Source: CBDCWA01 sp046048295 (GTDB lineage: Bacteria; Pseudomonadota; Alphaproteobacteria; Rhizobiales; Hyphomicrobiaceae). From it: a stretch of 14,206 nt of DNA. The DNA is taken from NCBI GenBank assembly GCA_046048295.1, contig JBJOGJ010000088.1, positions 1 through 14,206 on the forward strand, given 5' to 3'. Shown in pieces: positions 12,636 through 14,206 of the stretch (positions are counted from its first letter, which is position 1; every line of letters begins with the position of its first letter). The notes beneath the pieces are model-generated. The model had not been told where the DNA came from, did not search any database, and saw only the letters and a program-made list of their open reading frames with translations. A program made the translations under genes and the position numbers.

Positions 12636-14206
12636 TCAGGTGTCGAGTTCCACGTTTGGCGGGCCATGCTTGGCCAGAGCCGCGCCACGCCCGGAAAGGC
12701 TCGGGTTGTTCATGAAATAGTGGTGGGCATTGAAGAGTTCCTCACCCGGGTCGGGGACGACGCGGCGCGATGAGCCATCTGGCAGGACCTCCCAGCTCTG
12801 CTGATTGTCCTTCAGGTTCGCCACCATGATCTGCTCGAGGATCTGGGCATGGACGGTCGGATTCTCGATCGGAACCATGGCTTCTATTCGCCGGTCCAGG
12901 TTTCGCGGCATCATGTCGGCGGAGCCGATGTAGACCGCCGCCTTGGGCGATGGCAGTCCGGCACCGCGACCGAAACAGTAAATGCGTGCATGTTCTAGGA
13001 AGCGGCCGACGAGGCTCTTGACGCGAATGTTCTCCGATAGCCCGGGAATGCCCGGGCGCAAGCAGCAAATGCTGCGGACGACCAGGTCGATTTCGACGCC
13101 TGCCTGGCTCGCCTCGTAGAGTGCGTCGATTACGTCCTTGTCTACCAACGCATTGTTCTTCCACCAGATGGCAGCGGGACGGCCGGCTTTGGCGTGCGCG
13201 ATCTCCTCGTGGATATGGGCAATTATCCGCTCGCGTATTCCCTTGGGGCTCGCAGCGATGGCCTCGAGTTTGGCAGGCCTGCCATAGCCGGTCACGAAGT
13301 TGAACAGTCGGTTCACATCGCGGGCGATCACCGGGTTGGCGGTGAAGTATGAAAGGTCGGTATAGATCCTTGCCGTCTGGGGATGGTAATTGCCTGTGCC
13401 GATGTGACAGTAGGTGGCGAGCTGATCGCGCTCGCGCCGGACCACCATCCCGAGCTTCGCGTGCGTCTTCCACTCCACGAAGCCATAGACCACATGCACA
13501 CCGGCCTTCTCCAATTCACGGGCGAGCGAGATGTTAGTGGTCTCGTCGAAGCGCGCCTTGAGCTCGACGACGGCGGTCACCGACTTGCCGGCCTCGGCGG
13601 CATCCTTCAGAGCCTCGACAATGGGGCTATCTTTGCTCGAAGTCCGGTAAAGCGTCCACTTGATGGCCATCACCTGCGGATCGCTCACGGCCTGGCGTAG
13701 GTACTGCAGGACGACATCGAACGATTCATAGGGGTGATGAACGACAAGATCCTTGGCGCGAATGGCTGCGAAAACGTCGCCGTTGAATTCGCGGATGCGC
13801 TCGGGAAAGCGGATGTTGAACGGCTTGAACAGCAAACCCGGATTGTCCGAAACGATAAGCTGGTTGGTATCCGAAAGGCCTAGCAGGCCGCCGGTCACAA
13901 AGACGGACTGATGCGGCACGCGCAGTTCCCGGATGACGAAGCGCTGCAGGGCGGCAGGCATCTCCGAATCGATCTCAAGCCGGATGACGTGGCCGCGCCG
14001 CCGGCGCTTCAACTGGGTCTCAAAGGCGCGCACCAGATCTTCAGCTTCTTCCTCCAGCTCGATGTCGCTGTCCCGCACGACACGAAAAGCACCCTGCGCC
14101 CTGATCCGCATCGTCGGGAACAGCTCCGACAGGAACATGCTGATCACCATCTCGAGCCGAATGAAACGGATGGTGCGATTGCCGGGTATGCCCGGCAGAC
14201 GGATGA
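12636..14206 (-). CDS. ppk1: Polyphosphate kinase 1, C-terminal three quarters (5' end outside window)
   Basis: The frame enters from the right edge and gives about 522 residues; the family is usually about 690-730, so roughly the first 200 are missing. The enzyme reversibly moves the gamma phosphate of ATP to polyphosphate through a phosphohistidine. Key regions are visible: HHPYESFDVVLQYLRQAV, the AIKWTLYRTS strand, YCHIGTGNYHPQTARIYTD (with the His I match to the autophosphorylated one), ICCLRPGIPGLSENIRV, and FLEHARIYCFGRG with the second active-site His. The final part reads IGSADMMPRNLDRRIEAMVPI. A frame beginning at an internal Met near 14150 is not the true start; the coding sequence continues upstream without a stop (NRTIRFIRLEMVI). 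It is transcribed toward ppx, with a 183-bp gap to the chosen ppx start. Confidence 0.97.
   Translation of the reverse strand, partial: IRLPGIPGNRTIRFIRLEMVISMFLSELFPTMRIRAQGAFRVVRDSDIELEEEAEDLVRAFETQLKRRRRGHVIRLEIDSEMPAALQRFVIRELRVPHQSVFVTGGLLGLSDTNQLIVSDNPGLLFKPFNIRFPERIREFNGDVFAAIRAKDLVVHHPYESFDVVLQYLRQAVSDPQVMAIKWTLYRTSSKDSPIVEALKDAAEAGKSVTAVVELKARFDETTNISLARELEKAGVHVVYGFVEWKTHAKLGMVVRRERDQLATYCHIGTGNYHPQTARIYTDLSYFTANPVIARDVNRLFNFVTGYGRPAKLEAIAASPKGIRERIIAHIHEEIAHAKAGRPAAIWWKNNALVDKDVIDALYEASQAGVEIDLVVRSICCLRPGIPGLSENIRVKSLVGRFLEHARIYCFGRGAGLPSPKAAVYIGSADMMPRNLDRRIEAMVPIENPTVHAQILEQIMVANLKDNQQSWEVLPDGSSRRVVPDPGEELFNAHHYFMNNPSLSGRGAALAKHGPPNVELDT

Overview
The window looks like a chromosome segment of a GC-rich alphaproteobacterium, probably Hyphomicrobiales or a close relative. 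The grounds are the codon use, a housekeeping set of aspS, rnd, ppx and ppk1 that I recall as neighbours in that group, and an AspRS with the residues of the non-discriminating (Asp/Asn) type. Ten complete or partial protein genes end in TGA and one in TAG, so the standard bacterial code applies.

Left edge (1-1049). The N-terminal part of a phage or island-type tyrosine integrase runs leftward out of the window. About 160 bp of AT-rich DNA separates it from a tRNA-Leu(UAA)-like fragment that has the 3' half of the tRNA with CCA but no D-arm. This is best read as the right end (attR) of an integrative element lying to the left, with the resident chromosome starting near 700. Next come a headless 66-codon coding remnant (737-943) and about 100 bp in which I see nothing.

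1050-4092, minus strand. aspS is followed by a small membrane protein gene and a ceramidase-family gene, with a 17-bp gap and then a 4-bp ATGA overlap. This is a probable three-gene operon that ties a lipid-hydrolase-like membrane enzyme to an essential tRNA synthetase.

4255-7283. A TauD/TfdA-type Fe(II)/2-oxoglutarate dioxygenase (minus) and an isochorismatase-type cysteine hydrolase (plus) diverge from a shared 173-bp region. The hydrolase is followed by a hairpin and then RNase D (rnd) on the plus strand. rnd converges on the next minus-strand cluster with only 4 bp between stop codons.

7288-9719, minus strand. Two short-chain dehydrogenases precede a secreted SUMF1/FGE-like protein gene in a tight cluster. 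The SUMF1-like gene has one in-frame TGA where its family has Trp, so it is probably a very recent pseudogene.

9818-14206, minus strand. The order of transcription is ppk1 (5' end outside the window), ppx, then a zinc-finger-less DnaJ/CbpA-like co-chaperone. Ppk1 makes polyphosphate and Ppx degrades it or acts on pppGpp.

I see no CRISPR array, rRNA, insertion sequence or obvious defence system. The points most worth following are the island end with its D-armless tRNA-Leu remnant, the one-codon-broken SUMF1-like gene, and the ceramidase-like gene coupled to aspS.
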